A program made the translations under genes and the position numbers. A stretch of 64,000 bases of DNA from CAYRGG01 sp964423745 (lineage in GTDB: Bacteria; Pseudomonadota; Gammaproteobacteria; Competibacterales; Competibacteraceae), in the NCBI GenBank assembly GCA_964423745.1, contig CAYRGG010000015.1, positions 1 to 64,000 on the forward strand, written 5' to 3'. This document shows positions 37,844 through 46,223 of this stretch, in pieces (within the stretch, counting starts at the first letter, position 1; the number at the start of each line of letters is the position of its first letter). The notes under the pieces were generated by a model. That model was not told the DNA's origin. It made no database searches and worked only from the letters and a program-made list of their open reading frames with translations.

Positions 37844-38398
37844 TTAATGACTTAGGGCCGTTGCCAATTTTGTTAACTGTCCCTGCGCAGAACCGTCAAT
37901 GACCAGATCACCGGCGCGAATAATTGCACCGCCAAGGAGCGATTCATCCACTAGGCATTCCAATCGGACGTCCCGTTGCAAGCGCTGGTTGAGACTTTGC
38001 GCGATCTTATTGCGCTGCTCGTCATTGACCGGGAATGCTGAAATTAGCTGAGCTTGCAGCGTCTTTTGCGCCTCTGCCCGTAACTTCTCAAAAATAGCAG
38101 CGATTTCGGGAAGTTCTAACAGACGATGATTTTCAGCAAGTAAGCGGATGAAATTGGCGCCTTGTTTAAGAAGATTCTTGTCACCATACAGGGTGTCACA
38201 TATTTCAACAACGAGCTCGCCTTTTTCTTCGGCCCCTAAGCGAGGATTGGAAAGTAGCTGGCGCATAGCCGGCTCTTCGGCAACCATGGCGGCCACCTGT
38301 AGCATTTCCGACCAACGCGTCAAACCCCCTCGCTTACGCTCAGCCAAGTCAAAAGCAGCGCGAGCATAGGGTCGCGCAATGGTTACCGCTTCAGCCAT
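37844..38398 (-). CDS. atpH: F1 ATP synthase subunit delta
   Basis: 184 residues of OSCP/delta type: N-terminal helical bundle (ARPYARAAFDLAERK) and the C-terminal signature DESLLGGAIIRAGDLVIDGS. It joins the F1 head to the peripheral stalk b subunits. Confidence 0.96.
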   Translation of the reverse strand: MAEAVTIARPYARAAFDLAERKRGGLTRWSEMLQVAAMVAEEPAMRQLLSNPRLGAEEKGELVVEICDTLYGDKNLLKQGANFIRLLAENHRLLELPEIAAIFEKLRAEAQKTLQAQLISAFPVNDEQRNKIAQSLNQRLQRDVRLECLVDESLLGGAIIRAGDLVIDGSAQGQLTKLATALSH

Positions 38399-38410
38399 AA
38401 TTCATAGTAC

Positions 38411-38881
38411 TCAAAGTTGTCCCACCAGCTCGTCCAATAACTGCGTATGGGTTTCCTCATTGATTTCCTTTTTCAGAATCTTGCCAGCCCCCGCAACGGC
38501 AATATGGACCACTTGCCCACGCAACTCTTCACGGGCCCGATTCATCTCTTGTTCGATCTGGGCTTGGGCTGCCGCCAGCTGACGTTCGCCTTCCTTGCGA
38601 GCGTCTTGTTTGGCTTCTTCAACGATAGCAACGGCGCGTTTTTGCGCCTGGGCGATGATGTCGGCAGCGTCCCGTTTAGCATCTTTTAAGGTTTCCGATG
38701 CCTTGGTTGCCGCCAATTCTTGTTCTCGTACACCACGTTCGGCCGATGCCAAACCCTCAGCGATACGCTTTTGACGCTCCTGCATAGCCTCCATAATGGG
38801 CGGCCACACATATTTCATGGTGAAAATCACCAGCAGGCCAAATGTGATCATCTGCCCGATTAATGTGGTATTAAAATTCAC
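38411..38881 (-). CDS. atpF: F0 ATP synthase subunit b
   Basis: 156 residues. One N-terminal membrane helix (IGQMITFGLLVIFTMKYVW) is followed by a long charged coiled coil rich in Ala, Glu, Lys and Gln. It forms the peripheral stalk as a dimer; only one b-type gene is present, as expected outside phototrophs. Confidence 0.96.
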   Translation of the reverse strand: MNFNTTLIGQMITFGLLVIFTMKYVWPPIMEAMQERQKRIAEGLASAERGVREQELAATKASETLKDAKRDAADIIAQAQKRAVAIVEEAKQDARKEGERQLAAAQAQIEQEMNRAREELRGQVVHIAVAGAGKILKKEINEETHTQLLDELVGQL

Positions 38882-38922
38882 GTTTCACCTCCTCACATTA
38901 ATCCAACCAGTGACAACACGGC

Positions 38923-39210
38923 TTAACCACCCATCGCTTGGGTAACAGGGGTTACAAAAGGATTAGCAAAGGTAAAGAAGAGCGCAAGACCCACACCGAT
39001 CATGGTCACGGCGTCTAGCAGACCTGCGACGATAAACATCTTGACCTGTAGCGCAGGAATCATTTCCGGCTGACGGGCAGAACCTTCCAAAAAGCGCCCC
39101 CCCAACAGACCAAAGCCGATAGCGGTCCCTAAAGCACCCATGCCAATAATTAATGCCACGGCTATGGCAGTCATACCCTGTACGTCAGCGATTAGAACTG
39201 CGGTTTCCAT
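38923..39210 (-). CDS. atpE: F0 ATP synthase subunit c
   Basis: 95 residues forming a two-helix hairpin with the polar loop ARQPEM. The ion-binding carboxylate is the Asp in AGLLDAVTMIGVGLA, aligned with E. coli D61. The Glu-Ser pair of sodium-binding rings is absent, so proton coupling is expected. Confidence 0.96.
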   Translation of the reverse strand: METAVLIADVQGMTAIAVALIIGMGALGTAIGFGLLGGRFLEGSARQPEMIPALQVKMFIVAGLLDAVTMIGVGLALFFTFANPFVTPVTQAMGG

Positions 39211-39281
39211 TTTTCCTCCAAAAAAGGTTGAGGTTAAACAGACATCAAAAGATTTCTGGTTATTGATTAAGTCAAATTAAA

Positions 39282-40052
39282 TTAATGGTCTTCATGAGCC
39301 ATACTTAAATAGACGATGGTTAAAACCATAAAAATAAAAGCTTGTAATGTGATAATAAGCAAATGAAACACGGCCCAAGGCCAGCCCAAGGTGAATTGAA
39401 TATACCAAGGTAAAAGTGCGATCAGAATAAAAATCAATTCGCCCGCGTATAAATTACCAAATAGACGTAAGGCTAAAGAAATGGGTTTCGCCAAATCCTC
39501 CACAATTCTGAGTATCACATTAAAAGGCATGAACCATATACCAAAAGGATGGGTTAATATCTCCTTACCAAAACCCCTCACGCCTTTAACTTTAATACTG
39601 TAGTAATACACTAAAAACATAACGCTTAAAGAAAGCGCAAAGGTAGCGTTAACATCCGTCGATGGCACCACTTTAAAATACTCTATGCCAAATACACTGG
39701 CGATCTCTGGTAGTAAATCAACAGGAACCAAATCCATAAAGTTCCATAAAAATACCCAAACGAAAATAGTCAAGGCTAATGGTGCAATGACTGGATTTTT
39801 TCCATGGAAGGAATCTTTAACCTGGCTATCGACAAAATCCACCATAATTTCGGCAAAATTTTGTAACCCGCCTGGGACGCCACTGGTGGCTCGTAATGCG
39901 GCTTTTCGGAACAACCACACAAATAAAAAACCTAGCCCTGCTGAAACAAATAAGGTATCTAAGTGAATTGTCCAAAAACCCTCACCCACCGTCAGCGGGG
40001 TAAGATGGTGCACAATATACTCAGAACCTGTTGGAGTACCGTTTGCACTCAT
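39282..40052 (-). CDS. atpB: F0 ATP synthase subunit a
   Basis: About 256 residues, with at least five membrane helices. The essential Arg lies in SLALRLFGNLYAGELIF. The ATG at 40052 (MSANGTP) is two bases past the atpI stop and is preferred; the frame can be extended to 40088 inside atpI. Subunit a forms the proton half-channels. Confidence 0.95.
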   Translation of the reverse strand: MSANGTPTGSEYIVHHLTPLTVGEGFWTIHLDTLFVSAGLGFLFVWLFRKAALRATSGVPGGLQNFAEIMVDFVDSQVKDSFHGKNPVIAPLALTIFVWVFLWNFMDLVPVDLLPEIASVFGIEYFKVVPSTDVNATFALSLSVMFLVYYYSIKVKGVRGFGKEILTHPFGIWFMPFNVILRIVEDLAKPISLALRLFGNLYAGELIFILIALLPWYIQFTLGWPWAVFHLLIITLQAFIFMVLTIVYLSMAHEDH

Positions 40053-40054
40053 AA

Positions 40055-40438
40055 TTATGATCTCAATGAAAACGGCAACACTAGCCAAAACGCCAACAAT
40101 GTCGCCATATAGGTTAAAAACAAAGGAAGGAACGAGACGTTTAACCAGAGGATGGAAATAGTAAACAAGCCGGCTGTCAAGATTAGTTTGACAGCTTCCC
40201 CCGTATAGAACCGATTTGCAATTTTAGTCGGCGGTGTGCCGACTTTTACGGAAAAAACGCGACTGGCAAAATACAGGGTAGCGATAATACTTATTCCCCC
40301 ACCGATAACAGCTGAATAGGCTGCCTTCAGACTCACAAAAAAACAGGCGGCGGTTATAACTAACGTAATAGTTAGTTGAATCGACAATATTGTTCTCGCC
40401 GCTTTTATTGCGCCCGGAGGCTGTTCGTGTTTAACCAT
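40055..40438 (-). CDS. atpI: ATP synthase protein I
   Basis: 127 residues with four hydrophobic segments (for example ITLVITAACFFVSLKAAYS). AtpI aids c-ring assembly and is the first gene of the operon. About 136 bases separate it from parB upstream; I see no clear promoter consensus there. Confidence 0.88.
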   Translation of the reverse strand: MVKHEQPPGAIKAARTILSIQLTITLVITAACFFVSLKAAYSAVIGGGISIIATLYFASRVFSVKVGTPPTKIANRFYTGEAVKLILTAGLFTISILWLNVSFLPLFLTYMATLLAFWLVLPFSLRS

Positions 40439-40574
40439 TAGGGTTGCGTATTTATCAAATTATGCGTTTTGCAACCTGGTTTTTATTAGGCTAACTCGAA
40501 CATTCGTTATACATCTTGTCGACTCAGACAGGGCAAAAGTATAAGAATCTACGGCTCGTAGGTCAATCAAAAAC

Positions 40575-41435
40575 TTACTTAACACGATTTAATATACCGT
40601 CCAGTTCATCTAAGCTGTTGTAATGAATCACCAGACGTCCCCGTCCAGAAGCCGTGTGCTTGACCAAAACCTTGGCGCCCAAACGGGTAGAGAGATCACT
40701 TTGGAGAACACGAATATTGGGGTCCAGTGGCGTGGATACCGGCGCGTCCGCCGGTTCTTGTTGCAGACGACGCACCAGCGCTTCGGTTTCTCGTACCGAT
40801 AAGCCGTGCATGAGCACCTGCTTTGACGCTTCCCGCTGCAGAGGCAGCGGTAGCGATAGAAGTGCGCGAGCATGGCCCATTTCGAGTTTATTTTCCCGCA
40901 ATAATCCTTGAATTTCTTCGTCCAGATCCAGCAACCGCAACAGATTACTCACAGCTACTCGGGACCGGCCAACGGCCTCGGCAGCTTGCTGATGGGTGAG
41001 TTCAAAATGTTCGATAAGACGTTTTAAGGCGACCGCTTCTTCCATGGCATTTAGATCTTCCCGCTGAATATTTTCCACCAGCGCCATAGCCATGGCTGAT
41101 TGCTCAGGCACTTCTCGAATCAGTGCCGGTATTTCAGCTAAGCCCACCAGCTGTGCCGCCCGCCAGCGACGTTCGCCGGCAATAATTTCGTAGCGCCCAG
41201 CCACGGCGGTGCGCACCACGATGGGCTGCACGACACCCTGGGCACGAATAGAGTCGGCTAACGCCTGAAGAGTATCTTGGTCAATGTCCTGGCGTGGCTG
41301 GTAGCGGCTACGCACTATCCGTTCCACCGGTAAGTTGCGTAAGGTGCCATCCGGATGGGTAGCAGAACCACCGCTGGGCGAGGAACTGGAACTCAGTAAG
41401 GCATCCAGTCCGCGCCCTAAACCACGTTTTTTCAC
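40575..41435 (-). CDS. parB: Chromosome partitioning protein ParB
   Basis: 286 residues. The N-terminal CTPase/ParB domain shows VQPIVVRTA and GERRWRAAQL and ALVENIQREDLN, followed by a helix-turn-helix (LTHQQAAEAVGRSRVAVSNLLRLL) and a C-terminal dimerisation domain. It loads at parS sites and spreads as a clamp. It follows parA by about 45 bases. No perfect parS is visible in this window. Confidence 0.96.
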   Translation of the reverse strand: MKKRGLGRGLDALLSSSSSPSGGSATHPDGTLRNLPVERIVRSRYQPRQDIDQDTLQALADSIRAQGVVQPIVVRTAVAGRYEIIAGERRWRAAQLVGLAEIPALIREVPEQSAMAMALVENIQREDLNAMEEAVALKRLIEHFELTHQQAAEAVGRSRVAVSNLLRLLDLDEEIQGLLRENKLEMGHARALLSLPLPLQREASKQVLMHGLSVRETEALVRRLQQEPADAPVSTPLDPNIRVLQSDLSTRLGAKVLVKHTASGRGRLVIHYNSLDELDGILNRVK

Positions 41436-41480
41436 TGTTGCTCCACCTTTATTGTTGTTTACAGCATCTACTGGAATACA

Positions 41481-42281
41481 CTACACCGCTGCCCTAGTTT
41501 TAGCAGCCTGGCGCCGGGTTCGTCTCTGCAACTCTTTAGCAAGTTCTTGATAACTTTCTGCACCCTTGGACGCCTTGTCATACATGATGACCGGCTGACC
41601 ATGACTAGGCGCTTCCGCCAAACGCACGTTACGGGGGATGAGGGTGTCGTATACTGTGTCGCCAAAATGTTGCAGTAACTGGGCGGAAACCTCATTGGCC
41701 AAGCGGTTGCGAGGATCGAACATAGTGCGCAACAACCCTTCGATGCGTAAATGAGAATTGATGGAACGGCGCACTTTCTCGATGGTATCTAAAAGCGCCG
41801 ACAGCCCCTCTAACGCATAGTACTCACACTGTATAGGAATGATAACCCCTTCGGCAGCCGTCAAAGCATTCACGGTGAGCATATTTAAAGAGGGCGGGCA
41901 ATCGATCAAAATATAATCGAATTCAGCTTTAATCTGTGCCAAAACCTCCCGTAAACGTAGCTGGCCGTTCTCGGCATCCAATAACGCGATTTCAGCGCCG
42001 GTTAAATCACCGTTTGCGGCGATCACCTGAACGTTGGCGGATTCAGAGAACTGAAACGCATCCCGTATAGGCACTTGGCCTAACACCACCTCATAACTAG
42101 TGGCTTTCACAGCATGTTTGTCGATACCGCAACCCATAGTGGCATTACCCTGGGGATCTAAATCCATCAGCAACACCCGTTGCTTAATCTTAGCGACGGC
42201 CAAACAGGCAGCGAGGTTGACAGCTGTGGTGGTTTTACCCACGCCCCCTTTCTGATTAGCTATTGCGATGATTTTGGCCAT
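41481..42281 (-). CDS. parA: Chromosome partitioning ATPase ParA
   Basis: 266 residues with the deviant Walker A KGGVGKTTTAVNLAA near residue 11, IDCPPSLNMLTVNAL (Walker B region) and PRNRLANEVSAQL. It acts with ParB to move chromosome origins. Its ATG overlaps the rsmG stop by one base (TAATG). Confidence 0.96.
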   Translation of the reverse strand: MAKIIAIANQKGGVGKTTTAVNLAACLAVAKIKQRVLLMDLDPQGNATMGCGIDKHAVKATSYEVVLGQVPIRDAFQFSESANVQVIAANGDLTGAEIALLDAENGQLRLREVLAQIKAEFDYILIDCPPSLNMLTVNALTAAEGVIIPIQCEYYALEGLSALLDTIEKVRRSINSHLRIEGLLRTMFDPRNRLANEVSAQLLQHFGDTVYDTLIPRNVRLAEAPSHGQPVIMYDKASKGAESYQELAKELQRRTRRQAAKTRAAV

Positions 42282-42964
42282 TATGCTAGTACTTTTTTGT
42301 CGCGAGTCAGGTGTACTAAGTGCCGCTCAGCATCCACATAGGGCACTTTGAGCGGATAAATGCCTTGGACCGTGTATCCTCTAGGCAGTGTCTTCAATTC
42401 GCTATCCGAACGCATACCTTTCATCACCAACAATTGACTTTCAAGTCCGCACAAATGCCCAGCACTTGCAATCAATTTATCCAAAGGGGCAAATGCCCGC
42501 GCTATGACACTGTTGAACCAATGCTCAGGATGGTAATTCTCAGCTCGGTGTTGCACCACCTGTACATTTTTCAATTCAAGCTCAGCAATAGCCTGGCGCA
42601 TAAAGCGGACCCGTTTCCCATTACTGTCCAATAGGTGAAAGGTCATTTCTTCCCGTGCTATAGCCAGGGGAATACCCGGCAACCCGGCGCCACTTCCCAC
42701 ATCTAACACATAGGGTCCTTGTAACCAAGGCAAAATGGATAGGCTATCCAGAATATGTTTCCCCACCATCTCTTCGGGTTGACGCACAGCAGTCAGATTG
42801 TAAACACGATTCCAACGGTGTAACAATGCAATATAGGCGGCAAACTGTTTGGGCGCAGCATCAGGTGCTTTAATGCCTAATTTTTTTATACCTTGAGCAA
42901 GGGTTTGCGCAATGTTTTCCAATAATTCTAATCCCTGATGCCGTGTAGGGTAGGATTGTAGCAT
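42281..42964 (-). CDS. rsmG: 16S rRNA (guanine527-N7)-methyltransferase
   Basis: 227 residues with the SAM site VLDVGSGAGLPGIPLAI and WNRVYNLTAVRQPEEMVGKHILDSL, the classic GidB signature. It methylates G527 of 16S rRNA. In most relatives mnmG (gidA) lies directly upstream; here the upstream gene is the divergent ycgL, so the usual mnmG-rsmG pairing is broken. Confidence 0.96.
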   Translation of the reverse strand: MLQSYPTRHQGLELLENIAQTLAQGIKKLGIKAPDAAPKQFAAYIALLHRWNRVYNLTAVRQPEEMVGKHILDSLSILPWLQGPYVLDVGSGAGLPGIPLAIAREEMTFHLLDSNGKRVRFMRQAIAELELKNVQVVQHRAENYHPEHWFNSVIARAFAPLDKLIASAGHLCGLESQLLVMKGMRSDSELKTLPRGYTVQGIYPLKVPYVDAERHLVHLTRDKKVLA

Positions 42965-43065
42965 TTATAGTAGCGGCAGTTGCTAGCAAGGGTAACCCGT
43001 TTTGATAAAACGTTAAGTTAAACGCTTTAAGTCCTGGTTTTACGATAGTTTTATAGGAGTTATTG

Positions 43066-43320
43066 ATGTATTGCGCCATCTATAAAAGCCAGCTACGTCA
43101 GGATACCTACCTCTACTTAGCGGATAAAGATGACTTTACCTGTGTGCCTGATCACCTAGTTACACTTTTAGGTACACCGCTTTATGTCATGGATTTAGAA
43201 CTTAGCCCACAACGCAAACTGGCCCAGGAAGACGTGCTGGAAGTTATGCAAAATCTGCAAATGCGGGGTTGGCATCTGCAATTGCCCCGCACGCAAACAA
43301 ACTGGCTGAGTAAACACTAA
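43066..43320 (+). CDS. ycgL: YcgL family protein
   Basis: An 84-residue protein (MYCAIYKSQLRQDTYLYL, later MRGWHLQLPRTQTNWL) matching the YcgL/DUF709 family of gammaproteobacteria. Structure is known for the E. coli member but function is not. AGGAGT lies five bases before the ATG at 43066; the codon before it is a TTG in frame. It sits between rsmG and the restriction island. Confidence 0.9.
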   Translation: MYCAIYKSQLRQDTYLYLADKDDFTCVPDHLVTLLGTPLYVMDLELSPQRKLAQEDVLEVMQNLQMRGWHLQLPRTQTNWLSKH

Positions 43321-43381
43321 ATCAGGACTTATGCGAAAACATTTATCGGTAAATAACGTTATTAACGCCACGCATCAGCCG

Positions 43382-43422
43382 CAAAATAAAGCGTAGCGAG
43401 GAAGGAGCACAGCTTTATTTTG
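43382..43422. repeat. Inverted repeat after ycgL
   Basis: CAAAATAAAGC (43382-43392) and GCTTTATTTTG (43412-43422) form an 11-bp perfect inverted repeat around a 19-base spacer. It lies between ycgL and the end of the restriction island, so it may be a weak bidirectional terminator or mark the island edge. No T-run follows. Confidence 0.5.
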
Positions 43423-43472
43423 TCAGTCAGAGTGTATGCTTTTGTTATGTGGTTATTCTGATGAATCCTTTA

Positions 43473-44702
43473 TTAGGCTACTCTAATTGCCTTTTCATGA
43501 AATACTGAGGCTGCAACAGCCAGTGCCAATTGTGCTGCTAATACCGGCGGCACAGCGTTTCCAACTTGCGTAAATTGGCGGGCAGTTGAACCAACAAACA
43601 CATAGTCATCCGGGAATGTTTGTAGTCTTGCACATTCTCTAACACTTAATGTTCTTGGTATTTCAGGATGAAGGTGAGATCTACCGCCTCCGTTTGTTCC
43701 GCCTGCAATAACTGTCTTAGATGGAATACAAGGATCAAGCCTGTCTACGCGACCGAGCTGATCCCTTTGTCCGTAACTTAGCTTACAATAACGTTCCATG
43801 GAATTTAATTTATGCACTCTTGTCTCTGTGTTTTCGGCATTTCCTTGGTTTCTCTGAAAAACACATCCAGCACCATAGTGTATTTTTGATGGCTCTGGAT
43901 ATGCTGGCAATTTCCCATTCCTACTGCCAATTACGAACAATCGCTCTCTAAATTGCGGAACTCCATAGTCAGCAGCATTAAGCACACGCGGTTTGTCTAC
44001 TTTATAACCAACTCGTTCCAGTTCACGTATAGCAGTGGACAATTGCGTTCCCCCATCCAGATCTCTTAATCCAGGTACATTCTCAATGAGAAAGCATATT
44101 GGTTTGAAGTGCTTGATGATAGCCACATAATTAAAAAGAAGATTTCCATTTTTTTCATGCTCGAAACCAATCCTTTTAAAATTATCTCCTGATTTAGAAA
44201 ATCGTTGGTTTGAAGCGATTGAAAATGGCTGACAAGGAGGTCCACCCACAAATATCCCTTCAAAATTTAATGGAATCATCGCTTCCAAATTCTCAATGAT
44301 CTCTGGTACATTCGCCACGTCACCTGAATGTGTAGGTGGTCCGAATATTTTCCAATTCGACCGATTTTTACGCAAAGTTTTACAGAATAATTCGTTAAAT
44401 TCAAAAGCTGCAATATGCTCATAACCAGCAGCCTCGAAGCCCAAATCAATTCCTCCACAGCCTGTAAAGAAGCTGACTAAGGGAATCCCATTAGATTCAG
44501 ATTTGTAATCTGATAAATTTTTAGGCTTAGGTCCAACCCATTCATTTTTATGACTCTCTTCGTACACAAGGTCATCGAAGCTATAACCGTAATACTTTAA
44601 AGCTTGACTAAGCTCAATACCTTTTCTTCTCGCAAATTCAAAAATTCTATTTTGCAACGCAAAAGTCAACATAGGCTTTTTAGATACTTTTTTTCTAGGC
44701 AT
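43473..44702 (-). CDS. DNA (cytosine-5) methyltransferase
   Basis: About 409 residues with the C5-methyltransferase motifs in order: I (VSFFTGCGGIDLGFEAAGY), IV with catalytic Cys (GGPPCQPFS), VI (ENVPGL), VIII (QFRERLFVIG), then a target-recognition region and X (QVGNAVPP). The first 75 residues are an extra N-terminal part. The ATG at 44702 has AAAGG upstream; a GTG at 44711 is an alternative. It overlaps the HNH nuclease gene and forms a type II restriction-modification unit with it. AT-rich composition suggests recent acquisition. Confidence 0.95.
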   Translation of the reverse strand: MPRKKVSKKPMLTFALQNRIFEFARRKGIELSQALKYYGYSFDDLVYEESHKNEWVGPKPKNLSDYKSESNGIPLVSFFTGCGGIDLGFEAAGYEHIAAFEFNELFCKTLRKNRSNWKIFGPPTHSGDVANVPEIIENLEAMIPLNFEGIFVGGPPCQPFSIASNQRFSKSGDNFKRIGFEHEKNGNLLFNYVAIIKHFKPICFLIENVPGLRDLDGGTQLSTAIRELERVGYKVDKPRVLNAADYGVPQFRERLFVIGSRNGKLPAYPEPSKIHYGAGCVFQRNQGNAENTETRVHKLNSMERYCKLSYGQRDQLGRVDRLDPCIPSKTVIAGGTNGGGRSHLHPEIPRTLSVRECARLQTFPDDYVFVGSTARQFTQVGNAVPPVLAAQLALAVAASVFHEKAIRVA

Positions 44703-45888
44703 AGCAGCCACCTTTTACGATACCTTGCTTTGCTTGGAAGTAAATTTCATACGCTTCCTCTTTATTGTCAAAATCTCTTTTATCGTTTGCTCTCAAGTAA
44801 TCGTCATAGTAACGATGAATAGCTCTATGACAAGTTGGGCAAATAGGTGTCATATCCTCAAGTATTGTCCCTACTCTTGAATCTACCCGCGTTCCGGAAG
44901 AGAGCGGTAAAACGTGGTGGAGGTCAAGAATTCTAGTAACCCATGGATATTTCTTGCTGGTATCCATTTGACATGAGTTGCAAATAGAACTTGGAAACTT
45001 ATCAAAATATAAGCTACGTAACTTTGAGTTTCTCTCAATTATGACGTGCGTTTTTTTGACTTTACTCCCTTCAATAAATCCACTTTCTAATACATCCGAA
45101 ACTATCGTACCTTCATACTCAAAAAAATCATGCTCAGAACCATCTCGAAAAAAGTTAGCTAGCCTTTGGATTTCAAGATCCCCATCTGGGTTGTACGGAC
45201 CAGCGATAGGATTTAATGAATGAAATATGTCGTGAGCATCTTCCTGGCTTAAGGACACGACAATGTTGCTAACTGTGTTATGCAAATAGGATATTTGAGA
45301 AATGAATTTAATACTTTCGCGAGCTTGGCGAGGGTCTGTATTTCGGACTAAATCAGGATATTGATCACGCTTCCTCATTAAACTGAGAAATTCTTCATCA
45401 CTTTCATTACCATTAAACCCACTAGACATATATGCGCCGATAATCTCGTTTATCGGAGTGATATATTCATTCAGGCCAGCCACTTTTGCCAGAACATACT
45501 TCAAAGAAAAGCAGAGCGGATTTCTTCGCTGTAAAGCTACATCCACTTTGTCCCAGTCAGAAAGAGCTGGAGAAGGGTCAGTAGTAGCTTCTACTAAAAA
45601 GTGGATATATTCATCACATGTCACTATACCAGGCTGACTCAAAACTCTGGCTATATCGGTTGGCAAAGCGGTGCCATTTGATTCTGAGACAAGAAGACAA
45701 AGTTTATAAATGCGAGAATAGTTCCGCCACGGAGTATGCGTTTTTGGTGCAGAAAACGGTAGCCCTGTCTTTTGTCTTATAAACTCTGGATCGCTATTCT
45801 TAAAATCGTAATCAACAACAAAGTTAGCCATGGTACGCAGAACATCGTATTGAAAATACTGCATCCTGCCTTGATCCCACTTCCACAT
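44695..45888 (-). CDS. HNH endonuclease, putative type II restriction enzyme
   Basis: About 397 residues. The C-terminal HNH domain shows CNSCQMD, then DLHHVLPLSSG, and CPTCHRAIHRYYDDYLRAN, with two CxxC zinc knuckles. The first 290 residues are of no type I recognise and may provide sequence recognition. The ATG at 45888 follows the stop of the small gene upstream by one base; a GTG at 45900 is possible. It overlaps the methyltransferase gene by eight bases or more, as expected of an R-M pair. Local GC is low (19 of 60 bases at 45001-45060). Confidence 0.85.
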   Translation of the reverse strand: MWKWDQGRMQYFQYDVLRTMANFVVDYDFKNSDPEFIRQKTGLPFSAPKTHTPWRNYSRIYKLCLLVSESNGTALPTDIARVLSQPGIVTCDEYIHFLVEATTDPSPALSDWDKVDVALQRRNPLCFSLKYVLAKVAGLNEYITPINEIIGAYMSSGFNGNESDEEFLSLMRKRDQYPDLVRNTDPRQARESIKFISQISYLHNTVSNIVVSLSQEDAHDIFHSLNPIAGPYNPDGDLEIQRLANFFRDGSEHDFFEYEGTIVSDVLESGFIEGSKVKKTHVIIERNSKLRSLYFDKFPSSICNSCQMDTSKKYPWVTRILDLHHVLPLSSGTRVDSRVGTILEDMTPICPTCHRAIHRYYDDYLRANDKRDFDNKEEAYEIYFQAKQGIVKGGCYA

Positions 45889-45889
45889 A

Positions 45890-46099
45890 CTAAGGGTCAC
45901 TCACTAATTGATTGATTGGTTCGGATACAACCGAGCCATTTTTTCCATCTGCTCCGTCCCTACGGTATTTGGCCAATAAATCAGTAAATGCTTTTCTTCC
46001 CAACCAGGCTAATGAAACATCCAGCTCATTTGAAAGCTCTATTAACTGTTGATATTTATTCTCGTCGAGGTTAACAGTTATTCGATTTTTAGTGGCCAC
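45890..46099 (-). CDS. Small ribbon-helix-helix protein, possible R-M regulator
   Basis: A 69-residue protein starting MATKNRITVNLDENKYQQLI and continuing ELSNELDVSLAWLGRKA, a CopG/Arc-like ribbon-helix-helix pattern (short beta strand, two helices). It is the first gene of the island and is separated from the nuclease by one base. It may act as a control protein for the restriction-modification genes, which is inference from its place and fold. A phased repeat lies just upstream. Confidence 0.75.
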   Translation of the reverse strand: MATKNRITVNLDENKYQQLIELSNELDVSLAWLGRKAFTDLLAKYRRDGADGKNGSVVSEPINQLVSDP

Positions 46100-46130
46100 T
46101 ATCTACTCCATTCACCATCACCCTCAAATA

Positions 46131-46157
46131 TGCAGCATCATGCAGCACTTTGCTGCA
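46131..46157. promoter_or_regulatory. Putative operator: three TGCAGCA half-sites, 10-bp phase
   Basis: TGCAGCA occurs at 46131-46137 and 46141-46147, and its reverse complement TGCTGCA at 46151-46157. The three half-sites start exactly 10 bases apart, one helical turn, and lie 32-58 bases upstream of the ribbon-helix-helix gene. This is the pattern expected for cooperative binding by such a protein on its own promoter. No protein-binding evidence exists here. Confidence 0.5.
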
Positions 46158-46223
46158 AATGGGAAGTCAATTTCTACATTGTTGGCACTAACCCTGAGAC
46201 ACATAACCCTGCTGCTATATAAA

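Noticed and set aside
42965..43065. Possible oriC next to rsmG/parA/parB
   Set aside because: No DnaA box of the TTATCCACA type or AT-rich unwinding repeat was seen between rsmG and ycgL, and mnmG is missing.
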